Shown in pieces: positions 48,780-56,426 of a stretch of 64,000 nt of DNA. The stretch lies in the NCBI GenBank assembly GCA_002344125.1, contig DDTQ01000011.1:886923-950922 (forward strand), written 5' to 3'. Within the stretch, counting starts at the first letter, position 1; each line of letters opens with the position of its first letter. The notes under the pieces are model-generated. The model worked only from the letters and a program-made list of their open reading frames with translations, searched no databases and had not been told where the DNA came from. This DNA comes from Ignavibacteria bacterium UBA2360. Lineage in GTDB: Bacteria; Bacteroidota; Ignavibacteria; Tepidaquicellales; OLB5. Position numbers and translations under genes: made by a program.

Positions 48780-49379
48780 ATGACACAGATCAAAAATCCA
48801 ATTGAAAAAAACATAAATACAGATACGAACAACAATGATCAAAACAGCCGTGATACCAGAACTGACCGTTCGCAGGAAGTTGATCTGCCGGTACCGGAAA
48901 AGAAAAATGACGACATCACAACAGGTATAAACGGTGAAAAACCTGAAAAGAATACAGGTCAGACCGGGCAGAAACCTGATGTAGAAAACGATGAAACTGC
49001 TGTCAGATCTGAAAGAAACAAAAACCAAAAGACCGGTTTTGATCCTGAAAATTCTTCTGAACCCGCAAGAAAAGATAAGCGTGGTGATGAACCTGAAAGG
49101 CTCGAAAGAGATGATACAACCGATCCTAAAACGAAAGATGCTGACTGGCAGCAGGATAAAATGAACGAAGCTAATAATCAGCAGGGTTCAAAACTGAATG
49201 TAGATAAAGCAGCCAGGCTTAACGATACCCGCGATGATTCGATCCTGGACCGTCCAAAAACTGAAACTTATGAAAAGGAACAGGGTGAAAATGTTGGCGG
49301 CAAGATAAAGAAAGAAAACCCCGCCCATGGAGCAGCTGAAAAAAAACGTGATGATAACAACAGAAAAAATCAGCCCTAA
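48780..49379 (+). CDS. Intrinsically disordered hydrophilic protein
   Basis: A 199-residue protein made almost only of Lys, Asp, Asn, Glu, Thr, Gln, Arg and Gly (for example NDQNSRDTRTDRSQEVDL and KDKRGDEPERLERDD), with hardly any hydrophobic residues, no signal peptide and no cysteine. The composition recalls hydrophilins and LEA-type proteins that protect against water stress, but I see no defined repeat motif of those families, so this is an analogy. AGAGGAGA lies before the ATG. It has the strongest sigma-54-like promoter and the palindromic site upstream, and a DUF892 protein gene follows. Confidence 0.7.
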   Translation: MTQIKNPIEKNINTDTNNNDQNSRDTRTDRSQEVDLPVPEKKNDDITTGINGEKPEKNTGQTGQKPDVENDETAVRSERNKNQKTGFDPENSSEPARKDKRGDEPERLERDDTTDPKTKDADWQQDKMNEANNQQGSKLNVDKAARLNDTRDDSILDRPKTETYEKEQGENVGGKIKKENPAHGAAEKKRDDNNRKNQP

Positions 49380-49463
49380 GGCGGTAAGTAACATTGTTAG
49401 AACTAAGAATTATAAACACAAAAAACTGGATTGAGAATTCAAAAATTAATCGGAGATGAAACA

Positions 49464-49973
49464 ATGGCAAAAATGAAATCCCTGGAAGACTTCTTAGTGG
49501 AAGAATTAAAAGACCTTTACAGCGCGGAAAAGCAGCTTACAAAGGCTCTTCCTAAAATGGCAAAAGCGGCTAATTCAGATGATTTACGCCAGGCGTTTGA
49601 AGATCACTTAAAAGAAACCGAAGGACAGGTTGCGCGGCTTGAGAAAATATCCAAACTTGCCGGCAGATCTCTTGCCGGGAAAAAATGCAAAGCTATGGAA
49701 GGCCTGATAGAAGAAGGCAAGGAGATAATGGAAGAAGACTGCACTCCTGAAGTACGTGATGTTGCACTTATCGCGGCTGCGCAGAAAGTTGAGCACTATG
49801 AAATAGCATCCTACGGATGCGCGAAAACATATGCAAGGCTGCTTGGATACAGTGAAGTTGAAGAGCTCCTTGAAGAAACTCAGCAGGAAGAAAGCGCCGC
49901 GGATGAAAAACTCACCGGTCTTTCAGAAGAACTGAATGCTGAAGCGCTTGAACCCGCGGAAGCGGAAAAATAA
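49464..49973 (+). CDS. DUF892 (YciE/YciF-type) ferritin-like protein
   Basis: A 169-residue four-helix protein of the DUF892 ferritin-like group. The start MAKMKSLEDFLVEELKDLYS with SAEKQLTKALPKMAKAA is the family hallmark, and the central KVEHYEIASYG supplies the metal-type Glu and His pattern. These proteins are induced in stress and stationary phase; the function is poorly known. The frame extends upstream to a TTG at 49431, but CGGAG before the ATG at 49464 fixes the start. It ends before a perfect hairpin at 50012-50049. Expression may continue from the sigma-54-like promoter at 48699. Confidence 0.9.
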   Translation: MAKMKSLEDFLVEELKDLYSAEKQLTKALPKMAKAANSDDLRQAFEDHLKETEGQVARLEKISKLAGRSLAGKKCKAMEGLIEEGKEIMEEDCTPEVRDVALIAAAQKVEHYEIASYGCAKTYARLLGYSEVEELLEETQQEESAADEKLTGLSEELNAEALEPAEAEK

Positions 49974-50011
49974 GGAAATGAATTCCAAACTCTAAATCCT
50001 AATTTACCCCA

Positions 50012-50049
50012 TTGGTCTGCCGTTCGTAATGCGGCAGACCAAATTTTAT
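50012..50049 (+). terminator. rho-independent terminator of the DUF892 gene
   Basis: TTGGTCTGCCG and CGGCAGACCAA are perfect 11-base arms around a 9-base loop, followed by ATTTTAT. It lies 39 bases past the stop codon. Confidence 0.8.
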
Positions 50050-50069
50050 AAAAGGAAAAATGAGAATAT

Positions 50070-50354
50070 ATGCCTCGATCTAAAAATAACAAACGACCTT
50101 CGGTCAAAAAGAGAGCTGCCGGTTCAGGTTCTAAAGAGGGAAAAAAGTCTGCAAACAGGCATGCTGGCGCAGAAAAAAGGAAAAGTGAATTGCCCGAAAA
50201 ACGTAAACGGCAATATAAACACATCCTGGAATCCGAAAAAAAAGAAGGCCGCCCTGTTAAAACAGCGAAAAGGATCGCTATGGCTACTGTAAATAAAACA
50301 AGACGCAAAAAAGGTGAAGCTAAATCAACTAAAAAGGGTTCAGCTAAAAAATAA
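50070..50354 (+). CDS. Very basic small protein (plasmid-stabilisation-like)
   Basis: A 94-residue protein with over a third Lys and Arg. The core KRKRQYKHILESEKKEGR followed by AKRIAMATVNKTRR matches the shape of small proteins often annotated as plasmid stabilisation proteins, where a KRQ-x-HI-x-ES segment precedes an A-x-ATVNK motif. The flanks (PSVKKRAAGSGSKEGKKS and KSTKKGSAKK) are lysine tails that could bind nucleic acid. Its real role is unknown. The stop shares a base with the ATG of the DUF421 gene (TAATG). Confidence 0.65.
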   Translation: MPRSKNNKRPSVKKRAAGSGSKEGKKSANRHAGAEKRKSELPEKRKRQYKHILESEKKEGRPVKTAKRIAMATVNKTRRKKGEAKSTKKGSAKK

Positions 50355-50797
50355 TGGAATTACTTGAAGTTGCAGGCGGAAGTGCTGCATTATACATAAT
50401 TATTATAATCTGCCTCAGGCTTATCGGGAAAAAGGGTTTGGCTGAAATTTCACTGGGAGATCTTGTTTTAATAATTCTTATAGGTGAGGCAATGGGCTCT
50501 TTGATACCGCAGGAAAACGCGTTTATTTCAGCGGTTGTTTGCATAGTAACGCTTACTATCATGAACTTCCTGATAGTGAATGTTGCGTTCAGATCCAAAC
50601 TGATCAGGGACTATCTGGAAGGCAGCCCGGTTATACTCGTAAAAAATGGCAGAATTGATCACAAAGCGATGAAGAAAGAAAAATTAACCGGAGAAGATCT
50701 GGAAGAAGCGCTGAGAGAAAAGGGGATCAAAGATATTAAAAAAGTGGAAACGGCAGTTCTTGAAACAGATGGTGATATAAATATAGTGGAAAAATAA
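50354..50797 (+). CDS. DUF421 (YetF-like) membrane protein
   Basis: A 147-residue protein with three N-terminal membrane helices (ALYIIIIICLRLIG, LGDLVLIILIGEAMGSL, AVVCIVTLTIMNFLI) and a C-terminal soluble part. The soluble part has GSPVILVKNGRIDHKAM and a final VETAVLETDGDINIV, the hallmark of the DUF421/YetF family. Members occur in stress and sporulation operons; the biochemical role is unknown. The chain is shorter than the 200-plus residues of Bacillus YetF proteins but has both parts. It overlaps the preceding basic-protein gene by one base. Confidence 0.88.
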   Translation: MELLEVAGGSAALYIIIIICLRLIGKKGLAEISLGDLVLIILIGEAMGSLIPQENAFISAVVCIVTLTIMNFLIVNVAFRSKLIRDYLEGSPVILVKNGRIDHKAMKKEKLTGEDLEEALREKGIKDIKKVETAVLETDGDINIVEK

Positions 50798-50828
50798 TCT
50801 ATCATCAAAATTAAACGGAGGCACAGAT

Positions 50829-50903
50829 ATGAAAAATTTAATAGTTTACTTTTTGACAGTGGTTTATGTTTTTGCTGCTATTATAGTTCTTGTAAGTCCA
50901 TAA
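50829..50903 (+). CDS. 24-residue single-span membrane microprotein
   Basis: ATG at 50829 follows ACGGAGGC with good spacing and opens a frame of 24 codons, MKNLIVYFLTVVYVFAAIIV and a short LVSP end, which is one hydrophobic helix. It sits between the DUF421 gene (31 bases upstream) and the gene at 50925 (21 bases downstream) in the same direction. The ribosome site and helix make it believable. No family is known to me. Confidence 0.6.
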   Translation: MKNLIVYFLTVVYVFAAIIVLVSP

Positions 50904-50924
50904 ATTAATTCTAAAGGAGATAGT

Positions 50925-51251
50925 ATGTACAGATTAATGAAATCAGTTATCGAAATTATCGAGTCGCTGCGTGAAGAGGGTTACATCCACGATTTCAGTA
51001 TTAAAAACGAAGAGCTGTGTTGTGATTCCGACGGCAGCAAATACGAGCCTGAAGATCTGATGATTGAGAAAACCGAAAGATATGAAGGGGATTCTAATCC
51101 CTCAGATAGCGCGATAATCTACGCAATAACAGCAAAAGATGGCACAAAAGGGGTATTGGTGGATTCATACGGTGCTTATGCTGACCCACAACTTGCAAAG
51201 ATCATTGCTGATATACCCGTAAGAGAAGAACACGATCTGCAGGATAAGTAA
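50925..51251 (+). CDS. Hypothetical small acidic protein
   Basis: I do not recognise this 108-residue soluble protein. It begins MYRLMKSVIEIIESLREEGY and continues with a mixed alpha/beta, acidic chain (DSDGSKYEPEDLMIEK, IIYAITAKDGTKGVLVDSYG). The end (LAKIIADIPVREEHDLQ) is again helical. A segment of this type is common in small stress-related proteins of Bacteroidota, but no function is known to me. AAAGGAG precedes the start. It lies in the series behind DUF421 and before the methyltransferase. Confidence 0.65.
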   Translation: MYRLMKSVIEIIESLREEGYIHDFSIKNEELCCDSDGSKYEPEDLMIEKTERYEGDSNPSDSAIIYAITAKDGTKGVLVDSYGAYADPQLAKIIADIPVREEHDLQDK

Positions 51252-51271
51252 TTATAAGAGAGGAGAATCCT

Positions 51272-52060
51272 ATGAACATTCATTCAGCTTCATTCAAGAA
51301 TACACTTTTTCCGCTCAGCGCGGCATACGATAAATCATGGATCAAAAAGAATTCTTTGGGTGAAAATGTTTTATACAATCTTGAAAGTCTATGTGAAATA
51401 ATGGAATTCAAGGAAGGTATGAGAGTGTTAGACCTGGGATGCGGAAGAGTTGCAAGCGCCGTCTTCCTTGCAAAGGAATTTGGCGTAGAAGTATGGGCTG
51501 TTGATCAATACATCGCGCCTTCAGAGAATTACCAGCGGGTTAAGGAAATGAATTGTGAACATAGTGTTTATCCTCTGAAACTTAATGCTAAAGAGCTGCC
51601 GTTTCCCGCTCACTTCTTTGATGCCATTGTATCTGTTGATTCCTACATGTATTTCGGAACAGACGAGAAGTTTACCCCGTATATTTCCCAGTTCCTCAAA
51701 CCGGGCGGTACTATAGGCATTGTAGATATCTGTTTCAGTAAAGAAATAAACTATCTGGCTGAAGTACCTGAATTTATGCGGGAGCATTACCAGGATAAAT
51801 GGTATTTCGTACATTCATTGGAATGGTGGGTAAAGTTGTGGGAAAAGACAGGTCATTTAAAGATACTGAATGCGGAAATTGTTCCTCAAAATGAATTCAT
51901 TAAGAATGAATACATTAATGATTTTAAATACGCTAAAAAAAGTGATGCAATTGCCGAAGCACTGGAACAGGATAAAAGTGGCTTGATAAACATTTTCAGA
52001 ATGACCGCCCAGCGATCGGAAAGACCTATTGATCTGGGTAATTATTGCATTGAGGTATGA
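51272..52060 (+). CDS. Class I SAM-dependent methyltransferase
   Basis: A 262-residue Rossmann-fold methyltransferase. Motif I is MRVLDLGCGRVASAVFLA, motif II VWAVDQ, and a segment AIVSVDSYMYFG followed by FLKPGGTIGIVD corresponds to motifs IV and V. The middle part has EFMREHYQDKWYFVHSLEWW, with many aromatic residues that could form a substrate pocket. The substrate (small molecule or lipid) is not clear. GAGAGGAG lies before the start. It follows the gene at 50925 by 20 bases in the same direction. Confidence 0.85.
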   Translation: MNIHSASFKNTLFPLSAAYDKSWIKKNSLGENVLYNLESLCEIMEFKEGMRVLDLGCGRVASAVFLAKEFGVEVWAVDQYIAPSENYQRVKEMNCEHSVYPLKLNAKELPFPAHFFDAIVSVDSYMYFGTDEKFTPYISQFLKPGGTIGIVDICFSKEINYLAEVPEFMREHYQDKWYFVHSLEWWVKLWEKTGHLKILNAEIVPQNEFIKNEYINDFKYAKKSDAIAEALEQDKSGLINIFRMTAQRSERPIDLGNYCIEV

Positions 52061-52100
52061 TCATATTTTATAACTATCTAAACGGAAGCAGAGGTCCAAA

Positions 52101-52214
52101 ATGGAATTTATCATAATAGCAGTACTTATTGCTCTGGCAACATGGGGCATTTATGCCTTTTCTATTTACTACACTGCGAGAAGGTATGGTAAAAAAGGGA
52201 ATGGAAGACATTAA
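52101..52214 (+). CDS. 37-residue single-span membrane microprotein
   Basis: The frame starts MEFIIIAVLIALATWGIYAF and continues with SIYYTARRYGKKGNGRH, that is, one hydrophobic helix followed by a basic tail that should stay in the cytoplasm. AACGGAAGCAGAGG precedes the ATG at a somewhat long distance. It lies 40 bases past the methyltransferase stop and 50 bases before the GH130 gene. The positive-inside tail supports a real membrane peptide. The family is unknown. Confidence 0.55.
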   Translation: MEFIIIAVLIALATWGIYAFSIYYTARRYGKKGNGRH

Positions 52215-52263
52215 GTTCAATCTTGGTTATTTTTCGTAAACGGTATTCCAGGGAGATATATCT

Positions 52264-53220
52264 ATGGGTTCAAAATCAATCTATCAGGAAAGTGAATTAT
52301 TCAAGCGTTATAAAAATAATCCGGTGTTAACACCGGCCATGTGGCCGTACAAAGTAAATTCTGTTTTTAACGCCGGCGCTACTATATACGATGGAAAAGT
52401 ACTGCTGCTTGTCAGAATAGAAGACATGAGAGGCTTTTCCCATCTATGCAAAGTAGAAAGCAGGGATGGCTATACAAACTGGAAAATTGATCCTGCGCCG
52501 ACATTATCACCAAAGCCGGATGAATTTCCCGAAGAAATATTCGGCATTGAAGACCCCAGGATCGTAAAGCTGGAAGATGAGGGAAGATTCGCTGTTGTTT
52601 ATACTTCCTTTTCCGAAAGCGGACCGCTGGTTTCTTTGGCAACAACTGAGGATTTTCGTGGTTACAGACGGTACGGTGTCGTAATGCCTCCCGATGATAA
52701 GGACGCATCTTTGTTTCCGCGTAAATTCAACGGCAGGTATGTTTTGATACACAGGCCATCTCCAACAAGTTACCTCCTTGGCGCGCATATCTGGATATCA
52801 CATTCACCTGACTTAAAACATTGGGGCGATAGCGCAATACTATTGCCGGCAAGAAAAGGAAGCTGGTGGGATGCCTATAAGGTCGGACTTGGACCACAGC
52901 CCCTGGAAACACCCGAAGGATGGCTCATAATATATCATGGCGTAAAAACTACGGCAGCGGGTTCTATCTACAGGCTTGGGCTGGCGCTGCTGGATCTTGA
53001 TAATCCGCACAAAGTCATAGCAAGAAGTGATGAATGGATCTTTGGCCCCAACGAAGATTACGAAAGGATAGGAGATGTACCTGATGTGACTTTTCCATGC
53101 GGTATTGTATTGAAGGGTGATGAGTTAATTATGTATTATGGCGCTGCTGATACTACTATGGCAATTGCCACAGCTTCACTGAAAGAAGTTCTGGAATTTA
53201 TTAGGAAGCATAACAAATAA
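52264..53220 (+). CDS. Glycoside hydrolase family 130 protein (mannoside phosphorylase type)
   Basis: A 318-residue five-bladed propeller enzyme of GH130, which phosphorolyses or hydrolyses beta-mannosides. Family marks are FNAGATIYDGKVLLLVRIED, FGIEDPRIVKL with the catalytic Asp, YTSFSESGPLVSLATT, and WWDAYKVGLGPQPLETPEGW followed by the HGV motif. Several arginines and histidines of the phosphate site are plausible, so a phosphorylase is more likely than a hydrolase, but this is uncertain. The next gene, a glycosyltransferase, starts 1 base after the stop codon, so the two probably act on the same mannose-containing glycan. Confidence 0.88.
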   Translation: MGSKSIYQESELFKRYKNNPVLTPAMWPYKVNSVFNAGATIYDGKVLLLVRIEDMRGFSHLCKVESRDGYTNWKIDPAPTLSPKPDEFPEEIFGIEDPRIVKLEDEGRFAVVYTSFSESGPLVSLATTEDFRGYRRYGVVMPPDDKDASLFPRKFNGRYVLIHRPSPTSYLLGAHIWISHSPDLKHWGDSAILLPARKGSWWDAYKVGLGPQPLETPEGWLIIYHGVKTTAAGSIYRLGLALLDLDNPHKVIARSDEWIFGPNEDYERIGDVPDVTFPCGIVLKGDELIMYYGAADTTMAIATASLKEVLEFIRKHNK

Positions 53221-53221
53221 G

Positions 53222-55480
53222 ATGAGTAAAACATTCGGAGTTTCATTTATATCCTCCTTTATACCAAGGCAGTGCGGTATAGCAACATTTACAAACGATC
53301 TTGCGGATTCTTTCAACAGGATCCAAAACGGTTCCATACTCAGATCAAACATAACTGCACTGAACGATAACCCTGAAGGATATAAATATTCCAGGGAAGT
53401 CAAGTTCGAGATAAAAGATAAAAGCATCAACGATTTTAAAGAAGCCGCATATTATCTTAATCTATCAGATAAAGATATCATAAATCTTCAGCATGAATTC
53501 GGTCTTTACGGCGGCGAAGCCGGTTCGCATATATTATACCTGCTTGAAAATTTAAAAAAGCCCGTTGTAACTACACTTCATACTGTTCTTCAGCATCCCA
53601 ATGAAGACCAGTTAAAAGTTATCCGGGAAATCGGAAGGTATTCTTCCTATATGGTGGTACAATCCGAAAAAGCGTACGGCATGCTTTCAGAAGTTTACGG
53701 TATTCCCTCTGAAAAAATAAAATATATTCCTCATGGCGCGCATGATGTACAGTTCCTTGATACAACATATTACAAAGATAAATTTCAACTAACCGAAAAA
53801 AAAGTTCTGCTTACCTTCGGGCTGTTAAGCCCGGGGAAGGGTCTGGAAGATGTCATAAACGCACTGGCTGAAGTTGTCAAAACAAATCCCGATGTTGCGT
53901 ACATAGTTCTTGGCGCAACGCACCCTCATGTTAAAAAACAATATGGCGAGTCTTACAGGAACAGTCTTGAAAACCTTGTAAAGAAACACGGCCTGGAAAA
54001 TAATGTCATATTCATCAACAGGTTTGTAGATACTGAAGAACTGCTGGAATTCCTGCTTATGAGTGATATATATATATCACCATATCACAATCTTGAACAG
54101 ATCGTATCCGGTACGTTAACGTATGCGCTTGCATCCGGCAAAGCAATAATTTCTACACCGTACTGGTACGCCGAAGAGCTTCTTAGAGACGAAAAGGGCA
54201 TTTTGTATGAGCCGCATAACATCGCATCTTTAAGTACTGCTATAAAAGATCTTCTTGATGATGAAAACAAGCGTAACAGGCTTCGCAGGAACGCTTACGA
54301 GGCGGGAAGAAGCATGATATGGGACGAAGTTGCAAAAAGGTACTATGAAATTTTCCAGCAGGCTGCAGCTGAATATACCATAAATTCAACCAGTCTTGTT
54401 CCATCGCAAAAATATAAAATGATACCTTCTTTGCCGGAAGTAAACCTCACGCATTTACGCAATATTACCGATAGTACCGGTATTTTGCAGCATTCAATTT
54501 TTTCAATTCCTAACCGCAATGAAGGCTATTGTATTGATGATAATTGCAGGGCATTACTGGTGATTATCATGAACAAGTATCTGTTCCACGATCCGCTTGC
54601 CGACCGGTTATTATACACTTACCTTTCTTTTATACATTATGCGTATAATAAAGAATCCGGATTGTTCAGGAATTTCATGAGTTATGAAAGGAAATGGCTG
54701 GATGAATCAGGTTCCGAGGATTCTAATGGAAGAACACTCTTCGTATTGGGGTATTTTATTAAGAATGCAGAAGATCATTCACACCTTGCACTATGCAAAT
54801 TGCTGTTTGATTCCACTGTAAAGAACATGGAAAAATTCACATCATTGAGATCTATTGCCCATATAATAATGGGCTGCATATTCTACCTGCACAGATTTTC
54901 AGGCGCGCGTGATGTTAAAAGGATATGTAAAAAACTGCTTGAAAAACTGAATGAATCCTACGAAAAAAATTCTAAGGATGAATGGAAATGGTTTGAGGAG
55001 TGCCTTACCTATGATAATGCGCGCCTGCCACAAGCGCTGCTGATGGGAGGAATATACTTCAAGAACAGTACCTTTTTATATAATGGACTGGAGTCTCTTA
55101 ACTGGATGTATGACGTTATAAACGATAAAGAAAAGAATTACATTTCACCTATCGGCAACGAAGGCTGGTACTATAAGGGCAAAGAAAAAGCTAAGTTTGA
55201 TCAGCAGCCGGTGGAAATTGCTTCAATCATAGATGCATGCTACCAGGCATATCTCATTTCAGAAGATATGGAGTGGATCAGCAAAATTGGTGTCGCCTTC
55301 AGCTGGTTTCTTGGTAACAATGACAGGCAGGAACCTCTCTATGATTTCACAACCGGCGGCTGTTTTGACGGATTGACTTCGGCAATTACAAACCAGAACC
55401 AGGGTGCGGAATCAACCATCAGCTGGCTTACATCCCTGCACAGAATGTATCGTATAAGACAGGAACTGCAGGTTGAGTAG
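53222..55480 (+). CDS. GT4 glycosyltransferase with helical C-terminal domain
   Basis: A 752-residue two-part protein. Residues 1-385 are a GT-B fold glycosyltransferase of family 4: FIPRQCGIATFTNDLADSF, LQHEFGLYGGEAG, IPHGAHD, LLTFGLLSPGKGLEDVI and the donor site ISPYHNLEQIVSGTLTYALA. Residues about 400-752 look like an all-helical (alpha/alpha) glycan-processing type domain (EGYCIDDNCRALLVIIM, GRTLFVLGY, ISPIGNEGWYYKG, QPVEIASIIDACY). Similar fused proteins accompany GH130 genes in Bacteroidota. The product may build a mannan-like or stress-related polysaccharide; the sugar is unknown. It overlaps the next gene by 8 bases. Confidence 0.87.
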   Translation: MSKTFGVSFISSFIPRQCGIATFTNDLADSFNRIQNGSILRSNITALNDNPEGYKYSREVKFEIKDKSINDFKEAAYYLNLSDKDIINLQHEFGLYGGEAGSHILYLLENLKKPVVTTLHTVLQHPNEDQLKVIREIGRYSSYMVVQSEKAYGMLSEVYGIPSEKIKYIPHGAHDVQFLDTTYYKDKFQLTEKKVLLTFGLLSPGKGLEDVINALAEVVKTNPDVAYIVLGATHPHVKKQYGESYRNSLENLVKKHGLENNVIFINRFVDTEELLEFLLMSDIYISPYHNLEQIVSGTLTYALASGKAIISTPYWYAEELLRDEKGILYEPHNIASLSTAIKDLLDDENKRNRLRRNAYEAGRSMIWDEVAKRYYEIFQQAAAEYTINSTSLVPSQKYKMIPSLPEVNLTHLRNITDSTGILQHSIFSIPNRNEGYCIDDNCRALLVIIMNKYLFHDPLADRLLYTYLSFIHYAYNKESGLFRNFMSYERKWLDESGSEDSNGRTLFVLGYFIKNAEDHSHLALCKLLFDSTVKNMEKFTSLRSIAHIIMGCIFYLHRFSGARDVKRICKKLLEKLNESYEKNSKDEWKWFEECLTYDNARLPQALLMGGIYFKNSTFLYNGLESLNWMYDVINDKEKNYISPIGNEGWYYKGKEKAKFDQQPVEIASIIDACYQAYLISEDMEWISKIGVAFSWFLGNNDRQEPLYDFTTGGCFDGLTSAITNQNQGAESTISWLTSLHRMYRIRQELQVE

Positions 55481-56426
55481 CAAATTCAAAATAAAGGCTG
55501 TGCCTTCACTGATCGTGCAGGCGTACTATGAAATGCTTGATGACAAGGGTTTCAAAATGGCAGCTGCGCTTTCGTATTATGCGGCTTTTTCACTGGGACC
55601 CCTGCTTATTATAGTAATTTCCATTGCCGGCTTCTTTTTCGGAGAAGATGCTGCAAAGGGCCAGGTGTTTTCCGAATTAAAGAATCTTGTAGGGCCCGAT
55701 GGCGCAGTTATGATAGAGACAATTCTAAAGGGTGCTTCCAGCAAATCAACCGGCATTTTTGCCGCAACTCTAAGTATAGTTCTGCTGATACTTGGTTCAA
55801 TTGGTGTATTCCTTGAATTGCAGGAATCATTAAATATTATCTGGGGAGCAGAGTTGAAACCCGGCAAGGGGTTATGGCTGTTCATAAAAAACCGTCTCGT
55901 TTCGTTTTCTATGGTAGTTGCAACGGGCTTTCTGCTCATGGTATCGCTTATAATATCTTCTTTGATCTCAATTGTAAATACTTTCATGGGTGAGCAGTTC
56001 CCTTCGCTCATTCCCATGGCATTCATTTTTAACAATCTTTCTTCTCTTATTGTTTTAACAGTTTTGTTTGCAATGGTTTACAAAGTTCTTCCTGATGTTT
56101 TGATCTCATGGAAATATGTATGGTTCGGGGCAATCTTAACATCCGTGCTCTTCACTCTTGGTAAGTACCTTATCAGCCTGTATCTTGGAAGCTCCTCGTT
56201 CAGCTCTACATATGGAGCCGCGGCATCACTGGTAATTATTTTTGTTTGGATATATTACTCAGGGCTTATATTGTATTTTGGCGCTGAGCTTACCCAGGTG
56301 TTCCGGAAAAGGTACAGCGATCAAAAACTATTGCCAACAAATGATAGCATAATTGTGCCGAAGGCTACTGATCTGATCAACAGCGCAGTCAAAAAGTCAT
56401 CCGTTAAAAAGGTTAAAGCAGGATGA
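55473..56426 (+). CDS. YihY/BrkB family inner membrane protein
   Basis: A 317-residue membrane protein with six helices of the YihY (virulence factor BrkB, formerly RNase BN) family. The signature AALSYYAAFSLGPLLIIVIS follows the N-terminus, and the last membrane part contains SSTYGAAASLVIIFVWIYYSG and LYFGAELTQVF. The start is a TTG at 55473 inside the end of the glycosyltransferase gene, with AGGA eight bases upstream. Its stop overlaps the tamB start (ATGA). The function is unknown; transport or envelope roles have been proposed. Confidence 0.9.
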   Translation: MSSKFKIKAVPSLIVQAYYEMLDDKGFKMAAALSYYAAFSLGPLLIIVISIAGFFFGEDAAKGQVFSELKNLVGPDGAVMIETILKGASSKSTGIFAATLSIVLLILGSIGVFLELQESLNIIWGAELKPGKGLWLFIKNRLVSFSMVVATGFLLMVSLIISSLISIVNTFMGEQFPSLIPMAFIFNNLSSLIVLTVLFAMVYKVLPDVLISWKYVWFGAILTSVLFTLGKYLISLYLGSSSFSSTYGAAASLVIIFVWIYYSGLILYFGAELTQVFRKRYSDQKLLPTNDSIIVPKATDLINSAVKKSSVKKVKAG

